DNA of 34,105 bases from assembly GCA_025769875.1 (NCBI GenBank), contig JAGFNK010000551.1:1-34105 (forward strand). The letters run 5' to 3'. This stretch comes from Russula earlei. Its lineage: Eukaryota; Basidiomycota; Agaricomycetes; Russulales; Russulaceae. A model generated the notes under the pieces. The model searched no databases and was not told where the DNA came from. It worked only from the letters and a program-made list of their open reading frames with translations. The stretch's first letter is position 1, and each line of letters starts with the position of its first letter. The position numbers and the translations under genes are program-made. This document shows, in pieces, positions 29,762 through 34,105 of the stretch.

Positions 29762-31205
29762 TTACAAAGAATTCGGGACGAGGCGTGTCCCGCCGGACAT
29801 GCTCGCCAACGGTCCTCCAACTCTCATCGCTGATCTCTGTCCCCACATCCCGTGCCTTTTTGGTTCCTGACTCGCCATTCGCATCTCTTCCACAAGGTCG
29901 CTATCCGAGCCCATCTCGTAGGTTGCCCATTGTACCGCTAGCCTTGCCCACGCCACAGCTGCCTCGGCACTGTACGTGACGTTATCCATCAGTCGGCTCG
30001 GTAGTTCCACATGTTAGAGAGACGTACTCTGAGTGAGCAGCTGCAACCAGCATCGCGTCGGCTGCGAGACGACCACGCTCGCTCCTGTACCCCTCTTCAT
30101 CCCCGACGGTCCAAATTCGCTTCACAAGCCGAATGGCTTCCTGCCCGTCAATTTCCCCTTGGCTCCATGTGCCAAAACGCTTGTATAGATCGCTCATGGT
30201 CGTTAATCTGGTATCAGATGCTCTCGATTCCTCGTCAGGCAATGCGCAATATGCGCACATGCAGTGAAAACCGTAGTTCTGCATGAGAAGGCGTCTATTT
30301 GTCGATAAATCATTTGCACATAGGGCTGACATCAACAAAGTCCTACCTTCTTTCGTCTCGAGTTTGCATTGTCCCGAAGTATGATGTCAAGACTTCCTCG
30401 CCACTCTTGATATCCTTGAAAGCATAGACATAAAGGACGCCCTCTCGCTCCCTCCATGTATACACCGCATTGAAAGCACCAGAACACCCGTGATTGAGGC
30501 GCGCCATCGTCGGAAATAGTCCGACGTTGGGCCCTGCCGCGCGGCGTTTGTCAGGAAAATATACAACGGAAGCCATTTGGATACCTCCTCAGGGGAAAAG
30601 TTCTCAGGTAAATCCATGTGCGACAAATTGTAAAACGCCGCGGCTTGGTCGGATGGAAGTTGTTGCACTGAATCCAAAATCAGCTCAGGCTGGTGAGGTC
30701 GTGACTACGTTGACGATGAGAAACGATTCCTCCAGATGTGCCGTCAGCTCACGTACTCTCATGCGGGACCAAAAACAGCGGTCTGTCTCGAATCAGCAGC
30801 TCTCCCCGCTGATCTCACAGAACCTTAAGCTTCAGGTTTTTCAAAGCACTGGGAAGCCTACCCGAATATCACGAATAGCAACCAAGCCTTTCCCTCTACC
30901 AGGGAGATCACGAAGAATAAATGGAGAGCCGTTCGAGTTATCGTTACCACGTTCGTGGGGTAGGTGAGTTAAGGCACTCGAACGTGTCCAGTGGAGCGAG
31001 ACCAAGAAGAGAGCGGCAGCACAGGTCACAATGAATACAGTGCGAATCCACCAGGTCCAGTGTGTCTGGAGGGTCAAGCCATGGGTACAAGAATGGAGGA
31101 ATAACCTAATATTACCTTGGACGATCGAGAGCGGTTGCCAGTCACACTGACAAGCTTGGGGGCCTTCTCTACATGATGTCTAGTAGTCCTTTGACGAATT
31201 GACAT
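29762..31205 (-). CDS. SET-domain protein with N-terminal membrane segment (one apparent frameshift)
   Basis: Six inferred exons: 31205-31116, 31065-30862, 30808-30757, 30667-30347, 30294-30028 and 29969-29762, about 380 aa if one base lost near 30536-30545 is allowed for. A membrane segment sits at about 38-54 (RTVFIVTCAAALFLVSL). The SET domain begins GRGKGLVAIRDIR and RGELLIRDRPLFLVP. It continues with PTMARLNHGC (about 170-177), then FKDIKSGEEVLTSYF and the Cys-rich YGFHCMCAYC. SET enzymes methylate lysine using S-adenosylmethionine; the substrate here is unknown. The frameshift lies in GCCGCGCGGC, between IFLTNAA and AAGPNVGLFP. Both sides match the family in adjacent frames, and the exon phases close only if one base is missing. 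It starts head to head with HUT1. Confidence 0.8.
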
Positions 31206-31422
31206 CGTAGGTTGTCGTCGCCGGACGTAAAGGCATAGATGGTGCACCTAATTCGGGGTTAGGATCAGGTCGGTAGAAGTGTTTTGATGCCACGTCGTCC
31301 GTTCGTTCGTCAAACCAAACCAACACCAACGCTACTGCTGGCAGATTATCGGTGTTAGAAGTAGTACACCGTTCCTTTTTTCTCAGTAGAATGTCATTCC
31401 TTAGGTGCGATCATTTCGAACC
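31206..31422. promoter_or_regulatory. Shared divergent promoter of the SET and HUT1 genes
   Basis: 217 bp lie between the two inferred start codons on opposite strands, so both promoters must lie here or overlap the partner gene. It includes a CCGTTCGTTCGTC repeat and AACCAAACCAACACCAACGC. No TATA box is obvious. Co-regulation is only a possibility. Confidence 0.45.
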
Positions 31423-32831
31423 ATGATCCCGATCGTGACTAATGTGAGGTCTCCGGAAGGCTTGCAGTCTGCGTATTTGGCGTTTATTCTATGTTTTTGG
31501 TGAGTGCCAACTCGTGTAGATTGTAATTACCACCGAAACTCACAACTCTTAGCTGTGGGCGATATCCCAGGAGCGATGTAATGCATTCTGTGTCGTCACC
31601 TCAGCCAAATTGCCTGACCCGTTCCAGTGTCTGTCCCCTTCCAGTCTTTAGATGGCAAAACGCAGACAAGTTCAAGCACCCATATTCCTTAGCACTTGTC
31701 AGAGTGCTCTTAGTGCTACCTCTGCCCTCGTATACCTTTTCTTGAGGCGGAAACCCGGGCAAACCCTCTCAGAGCTTCTCGGCCTTTCTCCCTCTATCGT
31801 TTATACCAAAAGCAAATCGAATGGCGCTGCTAATGGGCATATCAAATCGAACGGCCACAGACCTTCACCTCCCAAACACTCGATTTCCCGGTCCCTTTTG
31901 TTAAGGTACATCCAATGTTCATTCTTCATCACCTTCGCCGCACCCTTCGGTTTCGCGTCGCTGTCCCACATCTCGTACCCCGCAATGGTACTCGCCAAGT
32001 CTTGTAAGCTCGTGCCAGTCATGATAATGAACGTTCTTTGGTACCGTCGTGCGTTTGCGCGACACAATATATCGTCGTCGCGCTCGTGACTCTGGGTATT
32101 ACCATGTTCATGGGCTTTGGAGGGGAAGGTCGCAAAAAGCACAATGCCAAGGGCCAAGGCGACGACCCGACCTTGTGGCACAGTGTCATCGGGATGACCT
32201 ACCTCTTGATCAACCTGATCCTGGACGGCGCGACGAATTCAACGCAGGACGAGGTTTTTTCACGGTACAAGGTATCTGGGCAGCAGATGATGCTATGGAT
32301 CAGCCTTCTCTGCACGCTCCTAACGTCCTTAATCTCTATGCTTCCTCTGCCGTACATTCCTGTACTTCACCCATCCAAAGGCGGTGAATCGGAACTCAAG
32401 AACGCACTCAAGTTTCTTCGGACTCACCCGTCAATAATACACCCCTCGTTCAGTTTGCGTTGACAGGTGCCCTGGGCCAGTTGTTCATCTACGAGACCCT
32501 TCAACATTTCGGTTCCCTCACCCTTGTGTATGCATTGCCCGCGAAATTTGGTTTTCTGTTTTCGCTAATCAATGACTCCAGGACGATCACCCTGACGCGC
32601 AAACTCTTCACCATGCTCCTCTCCGTCTTTGTCTATAATCACAAACTAACCCCTGGCCAGTGGGCAGGTGCAGGAGTCGTTTTCGCTGGTATCTCCGTGG
32701 AGGCTTGGGTGAAACGTCAAGGTGAAACAGATTCATACCTTAGCGTCTACTTTGCTAACCTTGTTTCCGCAGATGTTCACGCAAAGCGGGTTATTCGGGA
32801 GGAAGAGAAGGCAAGGCTTAAATCGTTATAG
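31423..32831 (+). CDS. HUT1: HUT1/SLC35B1-like UDP-galactose transporter (several apparent single-base losses)
   Basis: Five inferred exons: 31423-31499, 31553-31577, 31628-32527, 32582-32721 and 32773-32831. Introns are 50-54 nt. It starts [20 protein letters not shown] and carries SPIFL-type [83 protein letters not shown] and [15 protein letters not shown]. It is a multi-helix nucleotide-sugar transporter of the ER membrane. The end RLKSL keeps a basic ER-retrieval-like tail. Five single-base losses are needed to keep the family frame: a T run at 31494-31498, G near 31662, C at 31679-31681, A near 32066 and C at 32442-32445. With them the phases of all exons close at 401 aa. All are losses in short runs with no stop substitutions, which suggests consensus error. 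Decay is the alternative. Confidence 0.82.
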
Positions 32832-32949
32832 ACTCCCCAATAGTGTACGTCGAGGTCCAAGGTAGACTACGAATTGACGGACAGATGAGCAGATGTAAAA
32901 CATGAGTGGGTACTGCGGGAAAACCAAGCCACAACGAGAACGGAGACTG
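32832..32949. terminator. Convergent 3-prime spacer between HUT1 and the STYX-like gene
   Basis: 118 bp separate the two stop codons on opposite strands. Transcripts probably overlap here. No clear poly(A) signal was identified. Confidence 0.4.
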
Positions 32950-34013
32950 TCACGACTCCATGGCATCAGAATCGTGCGAGTGCGACGGGCTGTCATCGAC
33001 CAGTGGTCGCTTGTCCTCTCTAAGGTAGAAATTTCAAGCGGCCGATTCGGTTATGGCAGCATACCTGAACTGGAAACTTACCGTTCATCGTCGTCGTCCT
33101 CCCGTTTCCGTCGTGAAACTGCCTGGCGACCCGTAGGGAATGTCGACACTGCCAAGTTTGCCTTGTAAATGCTCTCGTATTCCTATCGATTTATACCCCG
33201 CATAATCAGAAGGCCTTCCGTGAATGTCGGATCACGCCCAAGGTGCATACCTTGATCTGGGTGAGAAACCCACCATTGGGAGAGATACAATATCGCCGAT
33301 TCTGGACCAAGTGGAGAGCATCTTCCCATGAAAGTTGATAATATTGCATCACAAACATGATCACAAAGGCTGGAGATAGACTTATCCCCCCTATATCGAA
33401 CGATTACGCTGTCTAGTAAGCCCGCAGCTTATGCCAGGGATAAGCCTTACCGTTACAATGGACCAGAACACGCCCACTTCGAGAAAGGGCGGAATCAATG
33501 AACTGCTGGGCTCTAAAGCGATGCGACAGATGAGTTGGAGTTGGAGATAAGATAAGAACACGATTCGCCTCGCCAGACCGACCTCGGAAACAAACGGATC
33601 AAGTTCTGCTCTTCGGAATCTTGCACATCGAGAACGAGATACTCAAAGGATTCAGGGAAGCGAGGGCGAACTGAGAATGCTTCCTTGACATCGCGGATGC
33701 AGACGTGTGGTGTGTGGGGGGGGGGGGGCCGAGGAGACAAAACTCAGACTCAGGGGGTGTGCGAAAAGTCTTGAAGGCAGGACGCGTACATGTGCGAGAT
33801 GCCGAGCTCCTTGAGCGAGACTAGTTCTTGGAGACTTGAAAGGGACCGAGGAGGAGGCCAGGAAGTATCTCCTGGCACTGATGTCGCATGTCGTACCTAG
33901 CTTGACAGCCGTCAGCGACTGGATCGAAAGCACCGGGTTGAGGCGTACCTCCATTCGACGTCACCCGGCCCCTGTATCAGCTCACGGAGTTCCTGGGAGT
34001 TGGGTGAGTACAT
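32950..34013 (-). CDS. STYX-like dual-specificity phosphatase family protein
   Basis: Inferred exons: 34013-33949, 33896-33790, about 33730-33583, 33512-33451, 33390-33251, 33182-33082 and 33019-32950. It opens MYSPNSQELRELIQGPGDVE, then QEILPGLLLGPFQVSK, VCIRDVKEAFSVRPRFPESF and YLVLDVQDSEEQNLIRLFP. Next come FIDSALSRSGRVLVHCNG with GISLSP, then LSWEDALHLVQNRRYCISPN and an acidic tail (REDDDDE). The signature HCNGGISLSP keeps Cys but has Leu at the Arg of CX5R, so catalysis is doubtful, as in STYX pseudophosphatases that bind phosphoproteins. A base seems missing near 33824 (before LVSLKEL). The exon-3 acceptor is unclear beside a 13-C run (G run near 33715-33727). The start may lie further upstream. 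Confidence 0.78.
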
Positions 34014-34105
34014 GATGATGTTTGCGTGTATCAGAGGGTGTAAGCGCGCGGTGTAGATGAATGACGCGTCCGACGGCAAACCCAAACAGATGACTGACTG
34101 CGCCG
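34014..34105. other. Upstream edge, no gene seen
   Basis: The last 92 bp before the window end. They may hold the promoter or a further 5-prime exon of the STYX-like gene. Confidence 0.4.

Noticed and set aside
30540..30592. Extra intron (GTATCC to CGGCAG) in the SET gene to explain the frame change
   Set aside because: Splicing there enters a frame that soon stops and removes conserved residues. A single lost base fits the family and all exon phases.

Overview
The window looks like a basidiomycete (Agaricomycete-type) fungal genome. Genes are broken by many 47-70 nt GT-AG introns with CTGAC/CTAAT-like branch sites. There is an F-box gene of the kind expanded in mushrooms, a Ty1/copia element, Crinkler (CRN) effector genes, and a tightly packed block of conserved eukaryotic genes. 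All exon boundaries were inferred by eye from splice signals, reading phase and family conservation.

Two compartments meet near 24.4 kb. The left part (1-24.4 kb) is rearranged and repeat-rich. It holds a SAP-like ORF fragment (632-1057). Next is a 1,564-bp Mutator-like element (1196-2759) with about 180-bp terminal inverted repeats and a perfect 9-bp target duplication. Three CRN loci follow: copy A (minus, 4394-6938, frameshifted), copy B (plus, about 7766-8220, internally deleted) and copy C (plus, 21537-24070, intact, 777 aa). A and B lie head to head as a large imperfect palindrome (3093-9488). A decayed zinc-finger gene and a DOMON/cytochrome b561-like remnant come next. An F-box gene (18777 to 11705, minus) is split by a copia retrotransposon. 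Shorter debris includes a second F-box fragment, a last-exon copy of the HIT gene, and an inverted repeat pair (1-182 and 19234-19434) bracketing 19 kb.

The right part (24.6-34.1 kb) is compact and gene-rich: a HIT-family protein (minus), SHE9/MDM33-like mitochondrial inner-membrane protein (minus), NADPH-cytochrome P450 reductase (minus), a SET-domain protein (minus), a HUT1-like UDP-galactose transporter (plus) and a STYX-like dual-specificity phosphatase (minus). These are general cell functions, not an evident pathway. The SET/HUT1 pair is divergent from a 217-bp spacer, and HUT1/STYX are convergent. HUT1, the SET gene and the STYX gene contain seven single-base losses in otherwise well-conserved coding sequence. 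They resemble consensus errors more than decay.

The most interesting content is the CRN array. The genes encode a ubiquitin-like header, a nuclease-fold (REase-like) middle and a protein-kinase C-terminus. The three copies differ by segment swapping, frameshifts, a 1.9-kb deletion and a fold-back junction, so recombination is visibly shuffling effector modules.
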